Source: Aeromicrobium fastidiosum (lineage in GTDB: Bacteria; Actinomycetota; Actinomycetes; Propionibacteriales; Nocardioidaceae). Taken from it: 64,000 nucleotides of DNA. Under the pieces are notes generated by a model. It worked only from the letters and a program-made list of their open reading frames with translations, searched no databases and had not been told where the DNA came from. Position numbers and translations under genes: made by a program. Of the stretch, positions 25,807 through 34,144 are shown one piece after another. Positions within the stretch are counted from its first letter, which is position 1; the number at the start of each line of letters is the position of its first letter. The stretch spans positions 3,596,001 through 3,660,000 of the forward strand of contig NZ_JAGIOG010000001.1 in NCBI RefSeq assembly GCF_017876595.1, read 5' to 3'.

Positions 25807-27126
25807 CTACTTCACCGTGACCTTGACGACCTTGGAGAAACCGGCGGTGCTCGAGGTGCCGGAGTAGTCGGCCACGAACGACCGCGTGCCGGCGGGGATG
25901 CCGCTCAGCGTCACCGTCGCGCGTCCCTTGACCACCGTGACGGTCTTCGAGACGCCGCCGAACGACAGCTTGACCGTGCCGCTGGGTGCCGATCCGCTGA
26001 CCTTGCGCTTGATCTGGAACGCGACCTTGGCCGTCCCGTCACCGCCCTTGGAGGCGACCTTCGCGGTCGCGAGCGACTTCAGACGGGTGTCGAGGCCGGC
26101 GATCGGCTGGCCCGGCGTGACCGTGATGGTCTGGCGCACCGACTTGTCGGGGCCGCCGCCGAGGTACTGCGACGCCCACAGGTTCTCCGGGTCGTCGAAC
26201 CGCACCTTGTAGGTGCCGGCCGGCAGCTCGTCGGCGAGCGTGAAGCGTCCGCTCGAACGCGTCGTCGCCTTGTCGTCGACGTAGGCGTCGGGGTCGTCAG
26301 CGAAGATCCGGACCGCGATGCCCTTGAGCGCGGTGCCGGAGGTGTCGGTGACCTTGCCCTTGACGGTGGTCACGGGCGGGGCGAACTTCGTGACCGTGAC
26401 GGTCGGCAGCGTGCGGACCTCGCCGGCGACGAGCGAGACCTGCTGACGTTGCACGTCGTCGGCGTTGCGCTGCCGGCAGTCGACCAGCGTGCTGGCGACG
26501 AAGTCGTAGCACTGCTTGACGCGGGGTCCGTCGGCCACGAACGCTTCGTTGTAGTCGGGGTTGACCGGAAGGTTCGCCAGCTCGAACGTGCCGTCGGCCG
26601 CGATCGTCGTCGTCGTGGCCGGGTGGAGGAATGCGTAGTCGGGGAGCACCTCGGACGAGGCGTCGTAGACCCCGAACGTGAGGCCCGCCGGTGAGCGTCC
26701 GTCGGCCGTCGTGACCTTGCCTCGCAGCGTCGCCCCGATCGCCATGTGGACGTTCTTGGTGGTCGTGCGGCCGGCCTTGAGGTAGACCGTCCTGGACGTC
26801 TTGACGGTCCGTCCCGTGCGGTCGGTGACCAGGATCGTGTAGTTGTAGCCCTTCGCCTTCAGACCGGAGAACGAGTAGCGGCCCTGGCTGTCGGTGTTGT
26901 CGGTCTTGATCCGTTGCGGGACCGCGTCGTCTGCGCCGTCCTCGTCCTGAGGGGCGCGGAACAGCTGCACCCTGGCGAAGCCGATCGGCTCACCCGACAG
27001 CGTCACGACGCCCTTGAGCTTCGCGGCGCTGGTCGCGGCGGTCGCCGGTGCCATCAGGCCCGCGACGACGAGCGCCACGACGGCGACCATCAAGGGCACA
27101 GCGCGCACGTGGACAGATCGGTTCAT
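25807..27126 (-). CDS. Secreted carboxypeptidase-regulatory/Ig-like repeat protein A
   Basis: 439 residues: signal peptide (1-30, ending APATAA), then Cna-B/carboxypeptidase-regulatory-like beta modules (KLKGVVTLSGEPIGFARV, ATLRGKVTTADGRSPAG, TVKGKVTDTSGTALKGI) and a C-terminal Ig-like domain (GTVKLSFGGVSKTVTVVKG). Two conserved cysteines in KQCYDF and VDCRQR could pair. No sortase or membrane anchor is seen. The ATG at 27126 follows GAGGGGGAA. Close paralogue of the next gene. Function unknown. Confidence 0.8.
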   Translation of the reverse strand: MNRSVHVRAVPLMVAVVALVVAGLMAPATAATSAAKLKGVVTLSGEPIGFARVQLFRAPQDEDGADDAVPQRIKTDNTDSQGRYSFSGLKAKGYNYTILVTDRTGRTVKTSRTVYLKAGRTTTKNVHMAIGATLRGKVTTADGRSPAGLTFGVYDASSEVLPDYAFLHPATTTTIAADGTFELANLPVNPDYNEAFVADGPRVKQCYDFVASTLVDCRQRNADDVQRQQVSLVAGEVRTLPTVTVTKFAPPVTTVKGKVTDTSGTALKGIAVRIFADDPDAYVDDKATTRSSGRFTLADELPAGTYKVRFDDPENLWASQYLGGGPDKSVRQTITVTPGQPIAGLDTRLKSLATAKVASKGGDGTAKVAFQIKRKVSGSAPSGTVKLSFGGVSKTVTVVKGRATVTLSGIPAGTRSFVADYSGTSSTAGFSKVVKVTVK

Positions 27127-27228
27127 GGTTCCCCCTCTATCAGGGCACCCACCTGCGAGCGCCGTGATCGAACGGTACGCCCGGGGTGAAGGTGCCGACA
27201 ACGTGTCACGGAACGAGTTCCACGGCGT

Positions 27229-28539
27229 CTACTCGACTGCGACTCGGGCCTTCTTGGCGAACCCTGCCGTGCTCGCGGTGCCGGAGTAGACGACGTCCAG
27301 CGACGCGGTACCTGCCGGCAGACCGGTCAGCGTGACGGTCGCCCGGCCCTTCGTGACCGTGACGGTGCGGGACTTCTCCCCGAACGAGACCGTCAGGGTG
27401 CCGCCGGGTGCGCTGCCCGATGCCTTGCGGGTGATCATGACCGCGATCTTGGCCGTGCCCCGGCCGCCCTTCTTGCCGGTCTTGACCGTCGCGACCGACT
27501 TGAGCGCGACGTCCAGGCCGCCGATCGGCTGCCCGGGAACGACGACGACCGGTCGTCCGGTGGCCGCGGCCCAGACGTTCTTGGGGTCGTAGAAGCGGAC
27601 GCCGTAGGGCCCCGCCGGGAGGCCCGAGGCGATCGTGAAGCGACCGCTCGACCGAGACACCCCTTGGTCGTCGGCCGGCCCCGAGTTGACATCGACAGCG
27701 ATGCCCTTCAGGGGACGGCCCGACGTGTCGGTGACCTTGCCGGTCAGCCTCGTCGTCGGCGGCGCGAACACCGTCATCTGCACGCTCGGGAGCGCGCGGA
27801 CCTCGCCCGCGCCGATCGCCAGGCGCTGCTGCTGGCGGAGGGTCGGGTCTGCGGGAGCGCAATCGGCCAGCTTCGTGGTCACGAAGTCGTAGCACTGCTT
27901 GGCGTACCGTCCGTCCGCCACGTAGACGCCGTCGTAGAAGGACGACGCCGGCAGTCCCGCCAGGACGAATCGGCCGTCGCTGCGGACAGTCGTCGTGCTC
28001 TCCGGGTAGAACATGCTGAAGTCCGACCCGTCCTGGTTGAGGTCGAGGGGCACGCCCATCGTCAGACCTGCGGGCGAACGCCCATCGGCGGTCGTGACCA
28101 CTCCGGTGAGGATCGCCGCGGCCTTGACGTGCAAGTTCTTGGTGACCGTGCGTCCCTTTTTCTGATCGATGGCGCGCCCCGTGCGGACGATCGTCCCGGA
28201 CCGGTCGCTGACCGCGATCGAGTAGTCGTAGATCTCCTCGCCGTACTTCGGGTCCTTCTTCGACTTCAGGCCCGCGAACGAGTAGCGGCCGTCGCTGTCG
28301 GTGTTGACCGTGCGGATGCGCGTGAACGTTCCCTCGATGTCGCCGCCCGGGTCGGGATCGACACGCTCGTAGAGCTGCACCCGTGCGCTGTCGACCGGCG
28401 TGCCATTGAGGGAGACGACGCCCTGCACCTTGCCCGTGCTGGTCGCCGCCTCGGCGGGCAGGGCGAGCCCGGACGCGACCAGGGCGAGGGTCGCCATCGA
28501 CAGGGCAGGGAGTGCGCGCACGCGGATGAAGCTGTTCAT
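27229..28539 (-). CDS. Secreted carboxypeptidase-regulatory/Ig-like repeat protein B
   Basis: 436 residues, same build as the neighbouring protein A: signal peptide (1-31, ending PAEAA), modules KVQGVVSLNGTPVDSARV, ILTGVVTTADGRSPAG and RLTGKVTDTSGRPLKGI, then the Ig-like end (GTLTVSFGEKSRTVTVTKG). Shares KQCYDFVTTKLADC with the paralogue. ATG at 28539 with GAGGGAT upstream. The 102-bp gap to protein A suggests a tandem duplication. Confidence 0.8.
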   Translation of the reverse strand: MNSFIRVRALPALSMATLALVASGLALPAEAATSTGKVQGVVSLNGTPVDSARVQLYERVDPDPGGDIEGTFTRIRTVNTDSDGRYSFAGLKSKKDPKYGEEIYDYSIAVSDRSGTIVRTGRAIDQKKGRTVTKNLHVKAAAILTGVVTTADGRSPAGLTMGVPLDLNQDGSDFSMFYPESTTTVRSDGRFVLAGLPASSFYDGVYVADGRYAKQCYDFVTTKLADCAPADPTLRQQQRLAIGAGEVRALPSVQMTVFAPPTTRLTGKVTDTSGRPLKGIAVDVNSGPADDQGVSRSSGRFTIASGLPAGPYGVRFYDPKNVWAAATGRPVVVVPGQPIGGLDVALKSVATVKTGKKGGRGTAKIAVMITRKASGSAPGGTLTVSFGEKSRTVTVTKGRATVTLTGLPAGTASLDVVYSGTASTAGFAKKARVAVE

Positions 28540-28660
28540 GGGGGATCCCTCGAGGCGGGGCACCCCCGGTCGGGTGCCACCGCAAAAGTTACGCGTGGGA
28601 CAGGAGTGACTCAACGACCGACCGGTCGAAGGCATCCGTGTCGCGGGCTACGGTCGTCAC

Positions 28661-29137
28661 ATGGGGTGGTTCCAAAGACGCGCAGCAGCGACGCATGACG
28701 AGCATCACTTCTCGTTCGACGGAGCGCCCACCCACCGTGAGACGACGTGCGCCAGCTGCGCCGAAGTGCACGAGGGCACGACCGGTTTTGTGCTCGACCA
28801 CGGTGATGCCCACGCGATCTACTGGGCGGACTGGTTTCCGCACGGACGCGAGATGATCCTCAACATCGTCGTGGGCGACTTCGGGGACGACGCGGACTAC
28901 ACCGACAACGTCATCTTCGGGATCCGGTACGGCTACGTCGCGCAACAGACACAGATGGCCGCTTCATTGATCGCTCCCACCGTCGTGGACACAGCAACCG
29001 GTGCCCATCCACTCGACCGAGAGCGGGCGCTGCAGCATTGGCGACTGCCTGATCTGTGGCACGTCTCCGACTGGCTCGTCGAGAATGACCCACTCCTGCA
29101 CGAGCACGTCTTTCATGCGCCAAGGCACGCGGGCTGA
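28661..29137 (+). CDS. Hypothetical protein
   Basis: 158 residues, acidic and aromatic-rich, no signal or membrane segment. A CASC pair lies at residues 30-33 (TTCASCAEVHEG). No family recognised. ATG follows TACGGT with a six-base spacer (leaderless), which supports it as a real gene. Last chromosomal gene before the mobile element. Confidence 0.65.
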   Translation: MGWFQRRAAATHDEHHFSFDGAPTHRETTCASCAEVHEGTTGFVLDHGDAHAIYWADWFPHGREMILNIVVGDFGDDADYTDNVIFGIRYGYVAQQTQMAASLIAPTVVDTATGAHPLDRERALQHWRLPDLWHVSDWLVENDPLLHEHVFHAPRHAG

Positions 29138-29382
29138 CGCCAGAGCAGGTCGCGATGGAAGGATTAGTCCTGGCCCATTTGAAGCCCGACGGATGCTCGC
29201 ACTCCTCGTCGATCGCGCAGTGAGTGACTACTTCCTCATCACCTACTCACACTGCCCGATGTCCACGCACATCCACCGCGCCGAGGCGACGGGGCCGTAG
29301 GTGCCTCGAGATTGCGACACGCGATCGCCCTCAAACACCGAATGGCTAGCGGCGGCTCCCACAGCACGTCAGCACCATCGAA
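29138..29382. other. Intergenic region left of attL
   Basis: 245 bp of chromosomal flank; nothing recognised. Confidence 0.4.
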
Positions 29383-29427
29383 CGGTGGGCGAAGAGGGGC
29401 TCGAACCCCCGACCTTCCGGGTGTAAA
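29383..29427. repeat. attL (45-bp copy of tRNA-Val 3' end)
   Basis: Identical to 41052-41096. It is only the T-arm/acceptor half of the tRNA and is not a functional tRNA gene. On the element side it is followed by AACCCGG, which pairs with CCGGGT to restore an anticodon-stem-like palindrome. Confidence 0.9.
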
Positions 29428-29754
29428 AACCCGGCTCTACCGCAGCAAGTTTGCTACACAGAACCCCGAAACTCGCTCTGTTTGCAGTAATTTTCGACGG
29501 CTTGCGACGCGACGTCTGCGAGGTCGAGTGCACAGGCTGACAGCCCGTGAATACGGTCGACCACACCTGACCTGTGGTCGAAGTTTGGTCTGTACTGCCC
29601 TCTGGGCAGGGTGGGCGCTCCGTATGCTGCACGTGTTTCCTTCTTCCCGGTCGGGACAACTCGGCCCCACGTCGTCAAGCGCGTGGGGTCGAGCCGTTGG
29701 GGTGGAGAGCCGACAGGCACACGGCGCTCGTTTCACCGAGTGCCTGTCGGCGGA
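29428..29754. other. Left end of mobile element, no gene
   Basis: 327 bp without a supported gene. Contains the dyad TCGACCACA/TGTGGTCGA (29557-29565 and 29573-29581) and GTTTGGTC at 29583-29590, also found near the integrase and near the right end; candidate recombinase binding sites. Confidence 0.5.
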
Positions 29755-30141
29755 TCATGAGGCGAGCTGCGTCGATCGCTTAGGGACGATGCCAAGTCCG
29801 CTGTTCGGCTGGTTGAGCGCCGAGACAAGGGTTTGGTGCGCAGCCCAAGCCGCGTCCGGGTTCGGCGTTCTAGGGCCGACGTAGCGCCCGTGGGTCAGCC
29901 AGTCGTGGAGCCAGTACAGCGGGATCGCGTGGCCGTGGTGGGTCAGCAGGTCGAAGTGACGGAGCCACGCCCGGATTGCTCGGCGGAGGATGACGACGTC
30001 AGGGTGGTTCCACGAGCCGTGACCCTTGGCTGTCTCATCGATGCGGACTGCGTGGGTGTCGAGCAGTGCCTGGATGTCGGTGTGTAGATAGGGAGCCGGG
30101 ATCGCGGTGATGCGGGTGTTGGGCTCCGTAGTGTTCTTCAT
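29755..30141 (-). CDS. Hypothetical mobile-element protein
   Basis: 128 residues, His- and Trp-rich (SWNHPDVVILRRAIRAWLRH, TYHGH-like LTHHGHAIPLYWLHDWLTHG). No family recognised, no membrane segment. ATG at 30141 preceded by AGGAAGG. It ends the leftward run of small genes at the element's left end. Confidence 0.6.
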   Translation of the reverse strand: MKNTTEPNTRITAIPAPYLHTDIQALLDTHAVRIDETAKGHGSWNHPDVVILRRAIRAWLRHFDLLTHHGHAIPLYWLHDWLTHGRYVGPRTPNPDAAWAAHQTLVSALNQPNSGLGIVPKRSTQLAS

Positions 30142-30215
30142 GGCTGATAGGCCCTTCCTGGTGGCGACCCTCGGCGTGACGGAGCCCAACTCCCCCACGC
30201 CGGGGGTCTCTGCGG

Positions 30216-30674
30216 TTAGCGGGACAGTCCTCGCTCAGCGAGGTACACGCGCAGGTTCAAACGGCGGTCTCGAAGACCCGGGTAGGTGCTGTAGAACTGG
30301 TCGAAGTACGCGACCGGGTCCGCCTCGATGGCCTGGTACTGGGCCTCGGAGTTCTCCAGTGCGGCGTGCTGGCGTTGTGCCGCGCGAAGCCGCGACTCGA
30401 TCTTCTGCACCTCGTCGATGACCGATGCCGAAGTCTTCTTGCCCGACTCGACCAGCGCGGACAGTTCTTCCAGTCGGCGGTGGTCCTGGTCGACTGCCTG
30501 CGACGCCTTGGTCAGCCTCTCGCGGTCAACGGCACGGCGGTTAGCGATGCGCTCCTGCGCCTTGGACTTCTCGATCTGTTTGACGTGCTCGGGGAACTGC
30601 TTCGCGGCTTCGATCACGTTTGCGGGGATGTTGGCGAAGGTCATGAGTTCTGCGACCTGGTCGTCGGCGTACAT
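30216..30674 (-). CDS. Coiled-coil hypothetical protein
   Basis: 152 residues: a short helical N-terminus (MYADDQVAELMTFANIPANV) and a long charged coiled coil (about 30-115), then a globular C-terminus with FDQFYSTYPGLRDRR. The ATG at 30674 is directly preceded by GGAGG, encoded inside the end of the previous gene, indicating coupling. Function unknown. Confidence 0.65.
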   Translation of the reverse strand: MYADDQVAELMTFANIPANVIEAAKQFPEHVKQIEKSKAQERIANRRAVDRERLTKASQAVDQDHRRLEELSALVESGKKTSASVIDEVQKIESRLRAAQRQHAALENSEAQYQAIEADPVAYFDQFYSTYPGLRDRRLNLRVYLAERGLSR

Positions 30675-30675
30675 G

Positions 30676-31011
30676 TCAGCCTCCGATCCGGTTGTTGCTG
30701 AGGCGGGCGGCGCGCATCTCGTCCTTGGCGGCTGCGAGTTCGCGCTCGCGGCGGCGCTCGGCCAGAGCCTTGTCTTGGGCGTGGCGGGTGGCTGCCAGCG
30801 CTGCCTGGATCTGGTCACCCAGCCCGCTGATGGTGTTGGTCATCGGTCGTCGTCTCCTTGCTTCGGTGTGAAGAGCTTCCTGCTGTCGTTGCTGCTCGAT
30901 GTCGTGCTCGCGCTGACGGTGCTTCTCGTGGACCGCGTAGGAGCGCATGAACAGATCCCTGATTTCCTCGGCACTCAGGACCTCGCGAATGGGGCGGCTA
31001 CCGTTCGGCAT
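30676..31011 (-). CDS. Charged helical hypothetical protein
   Basis: 111 residues, highly charged and helical (KHRQREHDIEQQRQQEA; LAERRRERELAAAKDEMRA). Start taken at 31011, overlapping the ribbon-helix-helix gene by 14 bases; an ATG at 30843 with AAGGAG upstream would give a 55-residue form and cannot be excluded. Function unknown. Confidence 0.55.
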   Translation of the reverse strand: MPNGSRPIREVLSAEEIRDLFMRSYAVHEKHRQREHDIEQQRQQEALHTEARRRRPMTNTISGLGDQIQAALAATRHAQDKALAERRRERELAAAKDEMRAARLSNNRIGG

Positions 31012-31210
31012 CGAGCTCGGCCAACCCCTGATCCACGGTCCCGGCCAGCCGCTCCCGGAAGAACCCATGGACTACATCGGAGTTCAACATTTCGCGGATG
31101 ATGTCCGACTTGCTGAGCCCGGTCCACTCGCTCAGAACCTCTAGCGAGGCCTCCTGAGTTCTTGTGATCCGAACCTTCAATGTCACGTCGAATGCCTTTG
31201 GTCGCCCCAT
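30998..31210 (-). CDS. Ribbon-helix-helix (CopG-like) DNA-binding protein
   Basis: 70 residues: strand VTLKVRITRTQEASLEVLSE followed by helix WTGLSKSDIIREML, the RHH pattern. Probably a repressor or segregation/transfer-accessory factor of the element. The GTG at 31219 is an alternative start. First gene of the leftward small-gene operon, divergent from the gene at 31433. Confidence 0.7.
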   Translation of the reverse strand: MGRPKAFDVTLKVRITRTQEASLEVLSEWTGLSKSDIIREMLNSDVVHGFFRERLAGTVDQGLAELDAER

Positions 31211-31432
31211 GCCGTGCACCGCCTTTCGCTTGTGGCCCTGTTTGCGTTTCGGGCCTACGACTAAGCCTGGGGAAGACAGCGCCGGGTCTGGCAGATCGGC
31301 CTGAACTTTCTAGGCTGAGAGCTTGGCGACTCGCGGCGTCCGGCAAGCACGAGACGAGGGCAGCCACGCACATCGCCCTGAGCGCCTCGCCGGTTCTGTG
31401 TACTGGTCAGCCACCGAGGAAAGGAACGGCCC

Positions 31433-31633
31433 ATGGCAAAGCGCACAGGGTTCCCGTCGCACCAATACACGAACGGCGTCGGCATCGGCCAGTTGGAGAT
31501 GCAGACCGGCTGGCCCGCCTCATCGATCAAGCAATGGATCGAAGACGGCGTGCTCGTCACCAACGACAACGGCACCATCTCCAACGCCGAGGTCACGCGG
31601 TTTAGGCGCGAGCACGCGAACCTGCTCCCCTGA
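31433..31633 (+). CDS. Small HTH-like protein
   Basis: 66 residues: IGQLEMQTGWPASSIKQWIEDGVLVTND reads as a winged or MerR-like HTH with a following wing (NGTISNAEVTRFRREH). ATG after AAAGGAACGGCCC. Perhaps an excisionase or regulator of the divergent operon (inference). Confidence 0.6.
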   Translation: MAKRTGFPSHQYTNGVGIGQLEMQTGWPASSIKQWIEDGVLVTNDNGTISNAEVTRFRREHANLLP

Positions 31634-31827
31634 CCACCTCGACCCCGACCAGCACCGCCAGTCGGGGTCGAGTTAGATGCCATCGCTTTCGTACGCCGAG
31701 GGTCTAGCCACAACTTCACCGCTCGGACGCGCGCCGCCTCGTCGGTTCGACCACGGTATCGACCAAAGCGGGGCGGGCTCACGTGCGCAGCCCGCCCCAA
31801 CTTTGCCTCTACGCTTCGCGCCAGCGC

Positions 31828-32061
31828 TTACCTCGCGCGCGCGTGGGCTTCAACAGACGGGGACGCGAGAAGGTGGTCCCACACGATGGGTAGATGAGTG
31901 GTCAACTCGTACTGCAACCGTGCAGCGCGGCAGGCGCTCGTGAGCAGTCGCTTCACCTCCCGTAGATCATTCTTGGACCATCCGCCCTCCTTAATGCCTT
32001 CGAGCATCCTGATTGCCTCATCGGTCAATCGTTCACTGAGGTCAACTTGTTTGGCTGCCAT
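31828..32061 (-). CDS. Hypothetical small protein
   Basis: 77 residues, helical (LTDEAIRMLEGIKEGGWSKN, LREVKRLLTSACRAARLQY). ATG preceded by AGGAGGACTC, a strong ribosome site. No family recognised. Confidence 0.55.
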   Translation of the reverse strand: MAAKQVDLSERLTDEAIRMLEGIKEGGWSKNDLREVKRLLTSACRAARLQYELTTHLPIVWDHLLASPSVEAHARAR

Positions 32062-32334
32062 GAGTCCTCCTAGATCCGACCCGATTGGGTCTCCGTTCCT
32101 TCACACTCGACCACCGCCCAAGTCCCATCAACTCCGCCGCAAACTCCCTCAGATCACGGCCCAATTGATCCCCGCCGACCTGTCAGGCGTCGTCAGAGAT
32201 GTGCTCACGCAGCGCGACTTCGAGGCAGGTTTCCGAATGGCGAGACAGATTTCTTCTGAACATTCGCAGGGATCCTCTGCAGGGTGGCTCACGTCGAGCA
32301 GGGAGCCCGACTCTCAGACGCCGGGAGGCACACC

Positions 32335-32733
32335 ATGACCGCGACCACGAAGACCAAGCCCACCGAGGCCACCAGCACCAAGACCGAGAAGGCTGCACCC
32401 GTCGCGCCACAGCCGAAGACTCTTACGGAGGCCGCGTCGCTCGGAGTCGTGAAGCTCGTGCGCAAGCGCAAGAACGGCACCCTGCGGAGCCTGCCGTATC
32501 TCGCCCCCGGCACCCCTCAGCGCAAGGATGCGGAGGCCGTAGTCGCTCGCCGCGTCAAGGGCGAGACGATCAACGCCATTGCCGAAGACCTCAATACGTC
32601 CATCGCCACCGTGCGCCGCATGGAAACGAACCTAAAACTGGCTCAGGAGATCGAAGCCGGCGAGCACAGGGACAAGTGGACCGTGGGCGAGAAGCAGGTC
32701 ATCATCAGCGTGGTCGAGGGCAAACTGCCCTGA
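32335..32733 (+). CDS. HTH-containing hypothetical protein
   Basis: 132 residues: a Lys/Thr/Ala-rich disordered N-terminus (1-30), a basic segment (KLVRKRKNGTLRSLPYL), then a helix-turn-helix (KGETINAIAEDLNTSIATVR, RRMETNLKLAQEIE). ATG preceded by GGGAGG. Perhaps a DNA-binding regulator of the element. Confidence 0.6.
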   Translation: MTATTKTKPTEATSTKTEKAAPVAPQPKTLTEAASLGVVKLVRKRKNGTLRSLPYLAPGTPQRKDAEAVVARRVKGETINAIAEDLNTSIATVRRMETNLKLAQEIEAGEHRDKWTVGEKQVIISVVEGKLP

Positions 32734-32788
32734 CGCGCCACATCAACGACCGGGTGAGCCAGTTGGCTGCCCGGTCGATTGACGACGC

Positions 32789-32814
32789 ATCGAGAATCTC
32801 GATAACATCGAGAA
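32789..32814 (+). promoter_or_regulatory. Metal-sensor operator and -10 region
   Basis: Palindrome ATCGAGA-A-TCTCGAT at 32789-32803 followed by a further half-site ATCGAGA (32807-32813). TAACAT (32803-32808) lies six bases before the GTG of the ArsR-type gene. The dyad overlaps the -10, the classic place for an ArsR/CmtR repressor to block transcription until metal binds. Confidence 0.7.
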
Positions 32815-33174
32815 GTGACGATGTTAGACACGGCTGAGGAAGCCACAGCAAAGTCGGCTGCATCCTGCCTATTCCGAGGACTCGCGGACCCTTCACGGCT
32901 CGCCATCCTTGAACTTCTTGCCTCTCAGGAACGTCGCGTTGTCGACGTCACGAAGCACCTAGGCCTAGCGCAGTCCACGGTGTCAACACATCTGGCCTGC
33001 CTGCGCGACTGCGGACTGGTGTCGTCGCGCTCTGAGGGGCGCGCCACCGTCTACTCGCTGACCGAACCGAACCTGACGCGCGCGGTACTCGCTGCTGCGG
33101 ACGGACTACTTCAAGCAACCGGCGAAGCCGTATCAAGTTGCGTCAACTTTGGAACTAGGAGCACGAACCCATGA
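32815..33174 (+). CDS. ArsR-family metal sensor, CmtR-like
   Basis: 119 residues, winged HTH (GLADPSRLAILELLASQ, LGLAQSTVSTHLACLRDCGL). The CLRDC pair in the recognition helix and a C-terminal cysteine (SSCVNFG) match the Cys57/Cys61/Cys102 ligands of mycobacterial CmtR, a Cd(II)/Pb(II) sensor; metal preference here is inferred. GTG start, leaderless -10 (TAACAT) overlapped by a palindromic operator. Its stop overlaps the transporter start by four bases (ATGA). Confidence 0.85.
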   Translation: MTMLDTAEEATAKSAASCLFRGLADPSRLAILELLASQERRVVDVTKHLGLAQSTVSTHLACLRDCGLVSSRSEGRATVYSLTEPNLTRAVLAAADGLLQATGEAVSSCVNFGTRSTNP

Positions 33175-33845
33175 GCGAAAACAAAGACAACCTGCCGGGA
33201 GCGCCCGAACTCTCCAACGAGGAGCGCCGGGCGCTCACCGTTCGCGGGCTCCGACTGGCTCAGTTCACGGTGGCATACAACGTCATCGAGGGAGCAGTGG
33301 CAATCACTGTCGGCCTTCTGGCGGGCCTCGTGTCGCTCGTCGGATTCGGACTGGACTCGGGCATCGAGTCTGCCGCTTCAGTTCTGGTGGGCCTACGTCT
33401 CGCGGCTCGTCTGAGGTCGGGTCAGACCGACGAAGCCAAAGAGCGTCGCACTCTCAAGTTCGTTGCGGTGACCTTCTTCATCCTGGCCGCCTACGTCACG
33501 ATCGAAGGAATCAGGAACCTTGTGTCTGGCGAGACACCTGAGAACTCGGTTGTCGGAATCATCTTGCTCGTCGCCTCAGTCATTGTCATGCCCGTGCTTG
33601 CTGCCGCGAAGATGCGGGTGGGCCGCCGCCTTAACGATTCGCTCATCCTCGCTGACGCGGCCGAGACGCGCATCTGCGTCCTTCTGAGTGTGTCAACGCT
33701 CATCGGCCTGGGGCTGTTTGCGCTCACAGGTGCGGCCTGGCTCGACCCGGTCGCCGGATTCGTCATCGCCCTCTTCGCCATCAACGAGGGCCGCGAGGCC
33801 TGGGAAGGCGAGCTCGATGAGGACGACGACGATGACGACGACTAG
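33171..33845 (+). CDS. CDF-like cation transporter
   Basis: 224 residues with about six membrane helices. GFGLDSGIESAAS in helix 2 and LILADAAETRICVL in helix 5 occupy the places of the CDF metal-site residues, but with Glu where Asp/His are common. The usual cytoplasmic domain is missing; instead the protein ends in an acidic tail (ELDEDDDDDDD) that may bind metal. Translationally coupled to the CmtR-like sensor, so probably a metal exporter. Confidence 0.82.
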   Translation: MSENKDNLPGAPELSNEERRALTVRGLRLAQFTVAYNVIEGAVAITVGLLAGLVSLVGFGLDSGIESAASVLVGLRLAARLRSGQTDEAKERRTLKFVAVTFFILAAYVTIEGIRNLVSGETPENSVVGIILLVASVIVMPVLAAAKMRVGRRLNDSLILADAAETRICVLLSVSTLIGLGLFALTGAAWLDPVAGFVIALFAINEGREAWEGELDEDDDDDDD

Positions 33846-34144
33846 ATCGGCCCGCTAACGGCTGAAGAGTTGTGGCAGGCGCGCTGGCCCGACCGCCATG
33901 CTGCTCAGCGTTCTACACCGAGGTAGCGGCGGCGTGGCATGTGGTGGCGCGCACCAGCAGCCTGCCCACAGGCGCAGTTTGGTCGCGACACTGGTCGAAT
34001 GGGCCAGCAATCTGCATCCGTGCAGGTCAGCGACCGACCGACCTTCGCTTACTCAGAGCGAAGCTCTGGTGTGTCCTCGCGTTCTGTCTGAACTTGGGAG
34101 TACGATCTAACCTTGAGAGTTCATTTCGAACCAAGGAGATCAGA
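33846..34144. other. Intergenic region before unknown two-gene module
   Basis: 299 bp; nothing recognised apart from the AAGGAG ribosome site of the next gene at its right end. Confidence 0.4.

Noticed and set aside
29387-29450. Second tRNA-Val gene at the element's left end
   Set aside because: Only the 3' half is present; the D arm and 5' acceptor strand are missing. It is attL.
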